DNA of 37,793 nt, taken from contig RXJW01000037.1 of assembly GCA_003963005.1 (NCBI GenBank), forward strand, positions 1 through 37,793. Reading direction: 5' to 3'. This stretch comes from Burkholderiales bacterium. GTDB lineage: Bacteria > Pseudomonadota > Gammaproteobacteria > Burkholderiales > Burkholderiaceae_C. The number at the start of each line of letters is the position of its first letter. The first letter of the stretch is position 1. Made by a program: the position numbers and the translations under genes. This document shows, one piece after another, positions 17,357 to 27,838 of the stretch. Below the pieces are notes generated by a model, which worked only from the letters and a program-made list of their open reading frames with translations, made no database searches and was not told where the DNA came from.

Positions 17357-18172
17357 ATGAACGACGCGACCGACTGGTGGCATGCGCTGTGCGCCATCGC
17401 CTGCATGAATCTGATGGCCTGGACGCTGTCCACCGCCTGGCTGCACCGAAGCCGCCCCGAGGGCACGACGTGGCCGCACCAGCGGCTGCAGTTGCTGCTC
17501 TCGGCCCTGTACGTGCTGGGTTGCGGCTACCGGTCGGTGCTGCCGGTGTTCGACGTGCCGCGGGTCGTCATGGTGGACTCGTTCGCGTCCAGCGTGCTGG
17601 TGGGGCGCACGGTGGCGACACTGGCTGAGCTGAGCTTCGCGGCCCAGTGGGCCTTGCTGCTGCGGGGCGCGGCGGTGGCACACCGGCACCGGGGCGCGAT
17701 GGCCGTGTCCATCGCGGTGCTGCCGCTGATCATCCTGGCCGAGGTCTGCTCCTGGTATGCAGTGCTGACGACGCGAAACCTGGGCCATGTCGTGGAAGAA
17801 ACGCTCTGGGGTACGGTGGCCGTGCTGAGCGTGCTGGCGATGGGCGCGTTATGGCAGGAAGTCTCCGTCCGGGCTCGCGCTTGGCTGGCCCTCGCACTGA
17901 TCGCCGGCAGCGCCTACGCGGCCTACATGTTCGCAGTGGATGTGCCGATGTACTGGAGCCGTTGGCAAGCCGACGAAGCGGCGGGCCGGGTGTATCCGAG
18001 CCTGGCGGCTGGCCTGGCCGATGCCGCCAGCCGCTGGCAGGTCTCGCACGACTGGGCGCAATGGCGCAGCGAGGTCGTCTGGATGACGCTGTACTTCAGC
18101 GTGGCCGTGTGGATCAGCATCGGCCTGGCCCACGTGCGCCTGCCGCTGCGAGCCCATCCGCCGGCTCCGTAA
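17357..18172 (+). CDS. Multi-pass inner-membrane protein of unknown function
   Basis: The 271-residue product has about six or seven hydrophobic segments (for example ALCAIACMNLMAWTLSTAWL, LQLLLSALYVLGCGYRSVL, AVSIAVLPLIILAEVCSWYAV and AWLALALIAGSAYAAYMF), with Trp-rich loops such as VPMYWSRWQADEAAGR. I recognise no family motif. GAGGAG lies 5 bp before the ATG, and the gap to the small RHH-like gene is 18 bp, so both are probably one transcript. It could be a target of that regulator or of the two-component pair, but this is inference. Confidence 0.85.
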   Translation: MNDATDWWHALCAIACMNLMAWTLSTAWLHRSRPEGTTWPHQRLQLLLSALYVLGCGYRSVLPVFDVPRVVMVDSFASSVLVGRTVATLAELSFAAQWALLLRGAAVAHRHRGAMAVSIAVLPLIILAEVCSWYAVLTTRNLGHVVEETLWGTVAVLSVLAMGALWQEVSVRARAWLALALIAGSAYAAYMFAVDVPMYWSRWQADEAAGRVYPSLAAGLADAASRWQVSHDWAQWRSEVVWMTLYFSVAVWISIGLAHVRLPLRAHPPAP

Positions 18173-18236
18173 AATCGCGCGACTTCCGCCAACCCGGTAT
18201 TGCCCGGGTCGGCTCACCGCATCCAACGCCCCCCTG

Positions 18237-20006
<1,770 letters not shown>

Positions 20007-20012
20007 ACGCAT

Positions 20013-20028
20013 GCCGGCTTCGGCCGGC
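20013..20028. terminator. UUCG-loop hairpin between convergent genes
   Basis: GCCGGC-TTCG-GCCGGC forms a 6-bp GC stem with an extra-stable UUCG tetraloop, 7 bp after the glnS stop and before the convergent small gene end. There is no T tract on either side, so it is at best a weak or factor-aided bidirectional terminator. Confidence 0.4.
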
Positions 20029-20040
20029 CGGCGTCACCCG

Positions 20041-20265
20041 TCAGTCGCGCCCTGCGCTGCAGCGCCACACCGTCGGCGCCGCATATTCACGCCCGACGAC
20101 CGCGCGGGCAAACAGGTAGTTCTGCCGCGCCCGCTCGCTGAGGGCATCGAGTCGCACGCTGCCCTGGGCATCGCAGGGGAAGGTCAGGCCACGGCCAGCC
20201 TGGAATAGCGACTCGAAGCGGAGTTCGTAGGCTGCGGCGGCCAGTGACATGGGGCGTGAGTTCAT
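20041..20265 (-). CDS. Small uncharacterised protein (74 residues)
   Basis: A short soluble protein with the segments YELRFESLFQAGRGLTFPCDA, LDALSERARQNYLFARAVVGREY and a C-terminal PTVWRCSAGRD. It has a good ribosome binding site (GAGG, 6 bp before the ATG at 20265), and its pattern resembles small hypothetical proteins I associate with Burkholderiales genomes, so I judge it real. It has no membrane segment or known domain. It is convergent with glnS and lies 125 bp downstream of dbpA on the same strand; whether they share a transcript is unclear. Confidence 0.72.
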   Translation of the reverse strand: MNSRPMSLAAAAYELRFESLFQAGRGLTFPCDAQGSVRLDALSERARQNYLFARAVVGREYAAPTVWRCSAGRD

Positions 20266-20390
20266 GAGGCACCTCGTCTTGCGGCCAGACTAGGCGCCAG
20301 GGACGGCCCCCGCGCGGGAAAACTGCTCAGCCGTCGACGCAGCCGCACCGCGGGTGGCGCTACCCCGCCAGGAAGTCACGGCGGCGGACC

Positions 20391-21800
20391 TCAATCCCCC
20401 GCGGATGCCAGGTCGGCAAGCCGCCGGACCTTGACCTTGCGGCCCTTGAGCTTGCCCAGCGACAGGCGCTTCACCGCCTCGCGCGCAATGCCCCGCTCCA
20501 CGGCGACGTAGCTGTGGAAGTCGGTGACGTTGATCTTGCCGACCTGGGCCGCCGTGAAGCCCGCCTCGCCGGTCAGCGCCCCGAGGATGTCGCCCGGGCG
20601 GATCTTCTCCTTGCGGCCGCCGAGGATCTGCAGCGTGTCCATCGCCGGCAGCAACGGGCCGCCGGGGGCATCCCGCACGCCGTCCAGGGGTTCCCATGCG
20701 AACGGTGCGCCCTGCAGCTGCTCGATGCGTCCGACACGGCCCATCTCGTCCAGGCTCGCCAGGCTCAGCGCCAGGCCGTCAGCCCCCGCGCGCCCGGTGC
20801 GGCCGATGCGGTGCACGTGCTGCTCGACATCGGCGCTGATGTCCACGTTGATGACACACGCCAGGTTGGCGATGTCCAGGCCGCGCGCCGCCACGTCGGT
20901 GGCCACCAGCACGGAGGCACTGCGGTTGGCGAACTGGATCAGCACCTGGTCGCGGTCACGCTGCTCCAGGTCGCCGTGCAGGGCCAGGGCCACGAAGCCC
21001 TGTGCGGCGAGCACGGCTTCCAGGTCACGGCAATGCTGCTTGGTGTTGCAGAAGGCGATCGTCGAGTCTGGCCGGAAGGCGCGCAGCAGGCGCGGCACGG
21101 CGTCCAGGCGCTGGGCCTCGGTCACCTCATAGGCGATCTGGCGGATGCTCGACGCGGCTGCACTCGTGGCCCCGGCCACCTTCACGGTCTGCGGCTCGCG
21201 CATGAACCTGGCGGCGATCTCGGTCACGCCGTCGGGGAAGGTGGCGGAGAACAGCAGCGTCTGCCGCTTGGCCGGCGCGCGCCGGGCGACGGCCTTGATG
21301 TCCTCCACGAAGCCCATGTCCAGCATGCGGTCGGCTTCGTCGAGCACCAGGGTGTTCAGCGCCGACAGGTCCAGCGTGTCGCGCTCCAGGTGGTCGATCA
21401 GCCGCCCCGGCGTGCCCACGACGATGTGGGCACCAAACGCCAGACTCTCGATCTGCGGCCGCATCGGGCTGCCGCCGCACAGGCTCAGCACCTTGATGTT
21501 GTCGGCGGCGCGTGCCAGCCGGCGGATCTCCTGGGTGACCTGCTCGGCCAGTTCGCGCGTCGGGCACAGCACGAGGGCCTGCACGCGCGTCAGGCTGGCG
21601 TCCAGCCGGTGCAGCAGCGCGATCGCAAAGGCGGCCGTCTTGCCGGAACCGGTGCGCGCCTCGCCGATGACGTCACGCCCCGCCAGCGCCAGCGGCAGGC
21701 TCATGGCCTGGATGGGTGTCATGTGTGCGTAGCCGAGCTGGTCGAGGTTGGCCAGCATGGCAGGGCTCAGGGGCAGGCGGGAGAAAGCGGTGTCAGTCAT
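20391..21800 (-). CDS. dbpA: ATP-dependent RNA helicase DbpA
   Basis: DbpA is a DEAD-box helicase that is activated by hairpin 92 of 23S rRNA and helps 50S assembly. The 469-residue product (E. coli 457) has the Q-motif region YAHMTPIQ, Walker A ARTGSGKT (48-55), PTRELAEQ, TPGRL, DEAD (153-156), SATF, and the C-terminal helicase motifs CNTKQHC, VLVATDVAARGLDI and HRIGRTGRAG. The last 75 residues (GGRKEKIRPGDILGAL.. KVKVRRLADLA) match the DbpA RNA-binding domain that gives 23S specificity. Confidence 0.95.
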   Translation of the reverse strand: MTDTAFSRLPLSPAMLANLDQLGYAHMTPIQAMSLPLALAGRDVIGEARTGSGKTAAFAIALLHRLDASLTRVQALVLCPTRELAEQVTQEIRRLARAADNIKVLSLCGGSPMRPQIESLAFGAHIVVGTPGRLIDHLERDTLDLSALNTLVLDEADRMLDMGFVEDIKAVARRAPAKRQTLLFSATFPDGVTEIAARFMREPQTVKVAGATSAAASSIRQIAYEVTEAQRLDAVPRLLRAFRPDSTIAFCNTKQHCRDLEAVLAAQGFVALALHGDLEQRDRDQVLIQFANRSASVLVATDVAARGLDIANLACVINVDISADVEQHVHRIGRTGRAGADGLALSLASLDEMGRVGRIEQLQGAPFAWEPLDGVRDAPGGPLLPAMDTLQILGGRKEKIRPGDILGALTGEAGFTAAQVGKINVTDFHSYVAVERGIAREAVKRLSLGKLKGRKVKVRRLADLASAGD

Positions 21801-21923
21801 CGGCCTGATTGTCCAGGGTGTGAAATCTTTCGCGCCCGGCGTGGCTGTCGCCGCCGCGTTATCAAATGCTCACACCTTGCGAGCGGCGCTTGCCTAGCAT
21901 CGGGCCAGCTGTCCGAATCGCCC

Positions 21924-22442
21924 ATGCCGACGTCCGCCCCGCCGCCCGCCTCCCCTGCCCGCCCAGCCCAACCCCGGCTGCTGAGCGGCACCGGCGGCAG
22001 CCGCCGCGCCACCGGTTCCACCCGAACGGCCACGTCCGCCACGACCTTCACGGCCACCGTGCCAATGACCCGGCCCGCCGCTTCGGCACCGCGCGCGACA
22101 CCGGCCGCGCCCACCGCCCCCGCCGGCCTGCCCCGCTGGGCCAAGGGCGTGGTCATCGGTGGCGTGCTGCTGGCCATCGCCATGCCGGTGTCGGTGCTGA
22201 TGGGGCGCTCGATGCTCGTGCAGGAGGCCCTGGCCGAGCAAAGCAGTTCCAAGGCGGCCATGGTCTGCACGGCCGGTGAAGCCCGCGCGCTGGACGGGTC
22301 CAGCCTCATGGGCTGGCTCTTCGGCGGCTCCTACTTCAGCTGCGGTGATTGGGAGACGCGCGAGGCCCGCGTGCAGCGCGAGCGGGATCAGGCGCAGGCC
22401 AACTTCCTCGCCCGCGAGCGCGCCAAGCAAGGCTTTCAGTAG
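21924..22442 (+). CDS. Hypothetical single-pass membrane protein with a low-complexity N-terminus
   Basis: The 172-residue product has a Pro/Ala/Thr/Arg-rich N-terminal 75 residues, one membrane segment (GVVIGGVLLAIAMPVSVLMG), then a short domain with two Cys (MVCTAGEA.. YFSCGDWETRE) and a charged helix ending RERAKQGFQ. I recognise no family. The reading is divergent from dbpA and its stop overlaps the S41 peptidase stop by 7 bp on the opposite strand. The start is the first ATG after the divergent promoter region; a start further upstream is possible, as the same frame stays open. The coding call is moderate because GC-rich sequence leaves long open frames by chance. Confidence 0.55.
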   Translation: MPTSAPPPASPARPAQPRLLSGTGGSRRATGSTRTATSATTFTATVPMTRPAASAPRATPAAPTAPAGLPRWAKGVVIGGVLLAIAMPVSVLMGRSMLVQEALAEQSSSKAAMVCTAGEARALDGSSLMGWLFGGSYFSCGDWETREARVQRERDQAQANFLARERAKQGFQ

Positions 22443-23854
22443 CGCGCGAGCCGCTGCAGCGCGGCCTGCAGCACGGTGTCCCGCCCCGCCACCACGTCGG
22501 CCCAGCGCGGTGCCACGGCGACATCCGGCGCAACGCCGGCATCCGGCGGCGGCCCCGGTGTGATGGTCGCCACCAGCGGGATATCCACCGCCACGCCGGA
22601 GGCGGGCAGCGTCAGCCAGGCGAGTTGCCCGCCGTTGAGGCCCCGCAGATTGCCGCCGGTGGGCTCACCCATCAACAGCGCCGCACCGCTGGCCTTCAGC
22701 TCGCGGGCCAGCAGGAAGCCGGCCGAGCTGTTCTGCGGCCCGACGAGCGCCACCACCTGCCCCCGGAACGGCCGGGCCGCCGGCGTGGTCACCTGGGCCG
22801 GGCTGTCCGGCTGGCGCCAGCCCCGGCCGGCGAGGCGTTCGACCTGACCGGTGCGATCGAAGAAGTCGAAGTCCCAGGTGTCCAGGTAGCGCGCCAGCTC
22901 GTAGGGCACCCGCTCGTAGGCCGACACGCGCGGGCTGCCGGGCTGCGTGTGCGGGGCGGCGATCAGGTGCGACAGCAGCGTGCGGCCGAGGCTGTCGTCG
23001 CCGCCTTCGTTGTCCCGCAGGTCCACCACGAGGCGCCGGATGCCGCGCTCGTGAAGTTCATCGAAGCTGCGCGCCAGGAAGGCGGCCCCGTCGAAACCGC
23101 CGCCCCAGAACGCGAAGGTGGGCAGGGTCAGCACCGCCACGTCGCCGTGGTAGCTCAAGCGCCAGGCGGTGCTGGCCGGCTGCCAGCCGGCGGCACGCAG
23201 GGCCTGTTCCCGGGCGCTGGCGCTCATCGGCAGCACACGCACGGTGCGGCCATCGGCCAGGCGCAGCCGCCAGCCCTCGGCCGGCGCAGGCATCAGCAGG
23301 GGCAGCAGGCGCTGCAGGGCCCCGCCGTTGGCGTTGTCGTCGAGCTGCGCAAGGCGCTTGCCGTCGCTGCTGCCATCGGCCCGCAGGTAGGGCATCAGCA
23401 GGGCCGTGAGGTCGGCGGGCGTGCGGCCCTCCAGCGCCAGCACCTCGCTGCCGGCCGGCACGCCGGCCACCGCACTGGCCACGACGAGCAGCCGCCCCTC
23501 GACGAACCGGAACACCAGCGGCAGCGCGGCGGCATCCAGCAGCTCGCGGACGGCGGGTGTCTGGTTGCTCGGGTTGGTCCAGGTGTGCCCGCAGCGCACC
23601 TGGGCCGCCAGCCGGGTGGCCAGCAGGTAGACCTGCGCCCGGCTGGCGCCGCTGGCGACCTCGGCCTCGGCCGCCGCGAAACCGGCGTCGATGTCGGCCG
23701 GGCTGGCGTACCGGTACAGGCCGGGGTGCAGCGCCGTGAAGGCGCGGCGCAGGAGGCGCAGGTCGCGCTGGGCCTGCTCGGCGGACAGCTCCGGGGCGGC
23801 AGGCGCCGCGGCCGACACCACGAGCAGGAAGAGGAAGGCGAGGAGGGTTTTCAT
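22436..23854 (-). CDS. S41 family peptidase (C-terminal processing protease type)
   Basis: The 472-residue product has a signal peptide (MKTLLAFLFLLVVSAAAPAA), an N-terminal helical part (DLRLLRRAFTALHPGLYRYAS), a PDZ-like middle (VPAGSEVLALEGRTPADL) and a tail-specific protease core: LVVDLRDNEGGDDSLG and VALVGPQNSSAGFLLARELK, where Ser377 is the likely nucleophile, then GEPTGGNLRG. It is probably periplasmic or membrane bound. The start lies 73 bp after the AraC-type regulator stop, with GAGG close to the ATG. The substrate is unknown. Confidence 0.88.
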   Translation of the reverse strand: MKTLLAFLFLLVVSAAAPAAPELSAEQAQRDLRLLRRAFTALHPGLYRYASPADIDAGFAAAEAEVASGASRAQVYLLATRLAAQVRCGHTWTNPSNQTPAVRELLDAAALPLVFRFVEGRLLVVASAVAGVPAGSEVLALEGRTPADLTALLMPYLRADGSSDGKRLAQLDDNANGGALQRLLPLLMPAPAEGWRLRLADGRTVRVLPMSASAREQALRAAGWQPASTAWRLSYHGDVAVLTLPTFAFWGGGFDGAAFLARSFDELHERGIRRLVVDLRDNEGGDDSLGRTLLSHLIAAPHTQPGSPRVSAYERVPYELARYLDTWDFDFFDRTGQVERLAGRGWRQPDSPAQVTTPAARPFRGQVVALVGPQNSSAGFLLARELKASGAALLMGEPTGGNLRGLNGGQLAWLTLPASGVAVDIPLVATITPGPPPDAGVAPDVAVAPRWADVVAGRDTVLQAALQRLARY

Positions 23855-23927
23855 GCCTCGCAGCATCGTCGCCCACCCGCCGAGGCGCGAACCACATTCC
23901 GGCAAGTGCTTGTCGGGGATGCGATTT

Positions 23928-25031
23928 TCAGGATTTGGCACGTCGCCAGGCGGACGGCGTCATGCCGGTCTGGGCCTTGAAGACGCGGTTGAAGCTGGTC
24001 TTGGACGCAAAGCCCGCCTGAAGGGCCAGGTCGAGCAGGTCGTCCGTGGCGCCGGCCGCCAGGCGCTCCTGCAACCAGGCCACCCGCAGGCTGCCGATGA
24101 CGTCGGCGAAGCCCTGCCCCAGGCCGTCGTTGAAGGCCCGGGACAGGTAGCTGGTGTTGGTGCCAAGCCGGCGGGCCAGGCTGTCCAGGCTCAGCTCCGG
24201 GTCCTGGAACCAGGCTTCGGCCCGGGTGCGGTCGCGCCAGGCGGCGCCCATCGCCGGCCAGTCGGGCGGCACGCGGGCGGCGGGCGGCTCCACCACCGGC
24301 TCGCTGACCGCCGGCTCCAGCGGGTGGCGGCTGCCGGCATGTCGCCAGGCCTCCAGGCCGAGGGCGAAGGCGATGCCCGTCAGCAGCAGGTACAGGCCGA
24401 AGCGGTCGAAGTAGTTGAGCCGCCAGACGGCCGTGGCGGCTTCGTAGGGCAGGCTCACCGACAACCACACCGCGACGGCGAGCAGCGTGCCCCGCAGGCC
24501 GTCGTAGCGGTGCTCGGCCGCATTGCTGACATGCTGCGCCAGCCAGCCCTGGAAGGCGCGGTGGCGCTGCCAGGCCAGCGCGAGGTACACCGCCAGCGAG
24601 GCCAGGCCGAGCGCCGTCAGTGCGGGGTCGACCCAGGGCGCGTGCACGCGCTCGTTCCAGGCGTCCTTCCAGGCCAGCGGCTGCAGGAAGCACAGGGTGG
24701 CATACGCGGCCGCCGCCCCGGCGGGCAGCAGATGCCAGCCCCAGCCGCGCGGCAGCGACACCCGGGTGCGCTGCTGCACATGCAGCCACAGCAGCGGGCC
24801 CACCGCCAGCACGTGGTCGAAGGGAGCGAAGCTCAGCCACGGGTAGGCGTCGTAGAAGCCGGCGTAGCCGATGACGTAGGGCGTGAGCTTGAGCGCCATC
24901 ACGACGAGCAAGGCGGCCGCCCAGCGGTTGGCCTGGCGCTGCGCGGGCCGGGCCATCAGCAAGGCCGCCACGGCCAGCGCGAACAGGGCGCCGAGACCGA
25001 GCGTGGTGCTCCAGGGGCCGAAGCGGATCAT
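23928..25031 (-). CDS. AraC-family regulator with an N-terminal seven-helix membrane domain
   Basis: The 367-residue product has about seven hydrophobic segments in residues 8-235 (TLGLGALFALAVAALLM, PALTALGLASLAVYLALAW, LLLTGIAFALGLEAW and others) and a C-terminal AraC/XylS DNA-binding domain (about 270-367): two helix-turn-helix units in LSLDSLARRLGTNTSYLSRAF and LLDLALQAGFASKTSFNRVF, ending TGMTPSAWRRAKS. A regulator tethered in the inner membrane would sense a membrane or external cue directly. The ATG at 25031 overlaps the yciH stop (TGATG). Its neighbour peptidase genes are possible targets, by inference. Confidence 0.9.
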   Translation of the reverse strand: MIRFGPWSTTLGLGALFALAVAALLMARPAQRQANRWAAALLVVMALKLTPYVIGYAGFYDAYPWLSFAPFDHVLAVGPLLWLHVQQRTRVSLPRGWGWHLLPAGAAAAYATLCFLQPLAWKDAWNERVHAPWVDPALTALGLASLAVYLALAWQRHRAFQGWLAQHVSNAAEHRYDGLRGTLLAVAVWLSVSLPYEAATAVWRLNYFDRFGLYLLLTGIAFALGLEAWRHAGSRHPLEPAVSEPVVEPPAARVPPDWPAMGAAWRDRTRAEAWFQDPELSLDSLARRLGTNTSYLSRAFNDGLGQGFADVIGSLRVAWLQERLAAGATDDLLDLALQAGFASKTSFNRVFKAQTGMTPSAWRRAKS

Positions 25032-25375
25032 CAACCGCCGGCGCGCTTGACGGTCCAGCCCTCGGGGCGGGCCTGGAGCCAGCCCAGCACCTTGTCGAGG
25101 TGGTCGCCCTGGATCTCCACCACGCCCTCCTTCACCGTCCCGCCACTGCCGCAGGCCGCCTTGAGTTGCTTGCCGAGCGCGACCAGCGCCGCGTCGTCGA
25201 GCGGCAGGCCGCGGATCACGGTCACGCCCTTGCCCTTGCGGCCGGCCGTCTCGCGGCTCACGCGCACGATGCCGTCACCGGCCGGGCGCGGCGTGGCACG
25301 GCACCGGCACTGCGCCTGCGGCTGGCCGCAGCCCGGGCAGGCTCGGCCGAAATCGGTGGAGTAGACCAGCGTCAC
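25031..25375 (-). CDS. yciH: SUI1/YciH family translation-associated protein with a Cys-rich N-terminus
   Basis: YciH resembles eukaryotic eIF1/SUI1 and is thought to affect start-codon choice in initiation. The 114-residue product (E. coli 108) has the family core VRVSRETAGRKGKGVTVIRGLPLDD..LKAACGSGGTVKEGVVEIQGDH and the end WTVKRAGG. A CPGCGQPQAQCRC segment near residues 13-25 (CxxC and CxC) could bind zinc; E. coli YciH lacks it. The start is a GTG. It is the first gene of a short unit with the AraC-type regulator. Confidence 0.9.
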   Translation of the reverse strand: MTLVYSTDFGRACPGCGQPQAQCRCRATPRPAGDGIVRVSRETAGRKGKGVTVIRGLPLDDAALVALGKQLKAACGSGGTVKEGVVEIQGDHLDKVLGWLQARPEGWTVKRAGG

Positions 25376-25430
25376 GCGGCGGACTGTAGCGGCTGCGCCA
25401 GCCCGCTCAGCGGGCCGAGCTGCACCGAGG

Positions 25431-27659
25431 TCAAGGAACGGTCTTGAGATGCCGGTCGAAGAACGCGTCCATCGTGCGGTACAGGTGCAGCCGCGCCGCC
25501 CGGCCGGCGATGCCGTGGGCCTTGCCGGGGTAGATCTGCAGGTCGAAGGTCTTGCCGGCGTTCTGCAGGGCTTCGACCAGCCGCAGCGTGTGCTCGAAGA
25601 GCACGTTGTCGTCCGCCGTGCCGTGCACGAGCAGCAGCGGCTTGGTCAGCAGCGCGGCACGCGCCGGCAGGTTGGCGCTGGCGTAGGGCGGTGCCTTGCC
25701 ATCGGCGCCGGGCAGGCCGAGATAGCGCTCGGTGTAGGCGGTGTCGTAGAGCGTCCAGTCGGTCACCGGGGCGACGGCGACGGCCGCGGCGAAGGGCGTG
25801 TCCGCATCCAGCATGGCGCGGGCGCCCAGGAAGCCGCCGTAGCTCCAGCCGAAGAAGCCGATGCGCGCCGGGTCGACCGTCGGCACGAGGCGGGGCAACT
25901 GGCGCACGGCGGCGTACAGGTCGGCCACCTCGGTCTTGCCGAAGCTGCGGTGGTGGGCGCGCGTGTAGTCGCGGTCGCGGTGCGCCATGCCGCGCGTGTC
26001 CACCATCAGCACGCCGTAGCCGCGCTGCTGCCAGTAGGCGATGAGGGGCATGTCGCGCCCCCAGCCCCAGCTCACGGTCGCGGCACCCGGGCCGCCGTAG
26101 GCGAGCACGAGGACGGGATGGCGCCGGGCGGAGGCCGGTGCGGCGAAGTAGAAGGCGTTGAGCGGCGTGCGCCCGTCGGCCGCGGTCAGCGCCAGGCTCT
26201 GCGGCGTGTTGGCATAGGCCGCGAGGTCGGCCGCGGGCGCGTCGCCGGCCAGCGCGATGGCGCCGGGCTGGCCGAGGGTCTGCAGCGCCAACTGCGGCGG
26301 CTGCCCCCAGGCCGACTGCGTGACGAGCAGCTGCCCGCAGGCGTTGTCGGCCTTGGCGTCACGCCAGGCGCGTTCGGCCGAGCCGGGCAAGGTCACGGCG
26401 GGGCCGCCGGCCAGCGGCTGCAGGTACAGGTCCTGGCGCTTGCCCAGGTCGCCGTAGCTCGCGAACACGATCCCGCGGGCGCCCGCACAGATCGCGTGCG
26501 CCACCGCCTCGGGCTGCTGGGTCAGCGGCGTGCGCCGGCCGGTCGCGCGGTCGATCAGCAGCAGTTGCCGCCGGCCCGAGGTTTCGCTGGACCACAGCAA
26601 GCCGCGCGGCGTTTCGATCAGATCGTCATGCACCTCGACCCAGGCCGGGTCGGTCTCGACGGTGATGTCTCGCCCGGCCATCGCGCCACCGGCGCCAGGC
26701 TTGAACTCGGTCAGCGTCAACCGCGTCTGGTCACGGTTGAACCACTGCAGCCAGGGCGTGCCGTCGGCAAACCAGCCCGCGCGGGCGATGTACTCGGCGT
26801 CGCCGGGCAGGGTCAGCTCGCGGCGCTGGGCGCTGTGGGCGTCGATCACGAAGGCCGTGACCTTGGCGTTGGTGGCGCCGGCGGCCGGATAGCGCTGCTC
26901 GGTCATGGCCGTGCGGTCCGCGAAGATCTGCGCCCGGGTCTTGACGGCCACCGCGGATTCATCGACGCGCAGCGCCAGCAATGACTGTCCGTCCTTCGAC
27001 CACCAGTAGCCCTGTTGGCGGCTGAGCTCCTCGGCAGCGATGAAGTCCGCGAGGCCCCAGGTGAGGGTCTCGCTGCCGCCGGTCGTGAGTGGCTTCGGCG
27101 CCGCGCCGTCGTCCAGCGCCAACCTCACCAGGTTGCCGCCTTCCACATACGCGAGGCTGCGGCCGTCAGGTGCGCAACGGGGGTCCTGCTTCGGTGAGTC
27201 GGGCGTGCGGGTCAGCCGCTGCGCGCGCGGGCCTTCAGTGCCCAGGCGCACGAGGTACAGGTCGCCTGACAGCGGGAACAGCAGGGCCGCGTCATCGCCG
27301 CCGCACCAGCGGTAGCTGGTGATGCCGCGCTGGCTGATGCGCTGGCGCTCGAGGGCCATCTTCTCGGCCTCGCTGAGCTTCTGCTCGGCACCGCCCAGCA
27401 GGTCTGCCGCGGCCACCAGCTTGCGCGGCTCGCCACCGGCGCTGGGCTGGGCCCAGAGTTCCAGCACTTCGCTGTCGGCCTGGGACGGGCGCAGGAAGCT
27501 GACCCAACGACCGCCCGGCGAGATCTCCACCTGGCGCGGCAGGCGGCCGGCGAGGGGTGGGTCGGCGACGATGCGTTCGAGGCTCAGGGCGGGGGTCTGG
27601 GCGATGGCGACGCCCGTGACGCCGGCAGCCGCAGCCAGCAGCAGGGAAGTGATCTTCAT
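25431..27659 (-). CDS. S9 family dipeptidyl peptidase IV-like protease
   Basis: The 742-residue product is a prolyl-oligopeptidase-type serine protease with a signal peptide (MKITSLLLAAAAGVTGVAIA). The beta-propeller domain carries the Glu-Glu pair of DPP-IV (E210-E211 in IAAEELSRQQGYWWS) that holds the free N-terminus of substrates. The C-terminal hydrolase domain has Ser606 in GWSYGG, Asp683 in HGTADDNV and His715 in KAHGI. It probably removes X-Pro or X-Ala dipeptides from peptides in the periplasm. The ATG at 27659 is preferred; a GTG two codons upstream is possible. It is 55 bp from yciH and probably on a separate or shared unit. Confidence 0.93.
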   Translation of the reverse strand: MKITSLLLAAAAGVTGVAIAQTPALSLERIVADPPLAGRLPRQVEISPGGRWVSFLRPSQADSEVLELWAQPSAGGEPRKLVAAADLLGGAEQKLSEAEKMALERQRISQRGITSYRWCGGDDAALLFPLSGDLYLVRLGTEGPRAQRLTRTPDSPKQDPRCAPDGRSLAYVEGGNLVRLALDDGAAPKPLTTGGSETLTWGLADFIAAEELSRQQGYWWSKDGQSLLALRVDESAVAVKTRAQIFADRTAMTEQRYPAAGATNAKVTAFVIDAHSAQRRELTLPGDAEYIARAGWFADGTPWLQWFNRDQTRLTLTEFKPGAGGAMAGRDITVETDPAWVEVHDDLIETPRGLLWSSETSGRRQLLLIDRATGRRTPLTQQPEAVAHAICAGARGIVFASYGDLGKRQDLYLQPLAGGPAVTLPGSAERAWRDAKADNACGQLLVTQSAWGQPPQLALQTLGQPGAIALAGDAPAADLAAYANTPQSLALTAADGRTPLNAFYFAAPASARRHPVLVLAYGGPGAATVSWGWGRDMPLIAYWQQRGYGVLMVDTRGMAHRDRDYTRAHHRSFGKTEVADLYAAVRQLPRLVPTVDPARIGFFGWSYGGFLGARAMLDADTPFAAAVAVAPVTDWTLYDTAYTERYLGLPGADGKAPPYASANLPARAALLTKPLLLVHGTADDNVLFEHTLRLVEALQNAGKTFDLQIYPGKAHGIAGRAARLHLYRTMDAFFDRHLKTVP

Positions 27660-27838
27660 CGCCACATGCTATCCGCACCGACCGCAGCGCCAGCGGGCGA
27701 GCACGGCGCGACGCAGAAACCGCAGGACGCGGCCCACTCGCCGCACGAATAGACGCGCAGCGAGGAAGCTCATGCGCACACGGCAGAAGCAGCCTTCCTA
27801 TCATCGGCCCCTCACGCCCTACCCTTTCAGGAGCCGCC

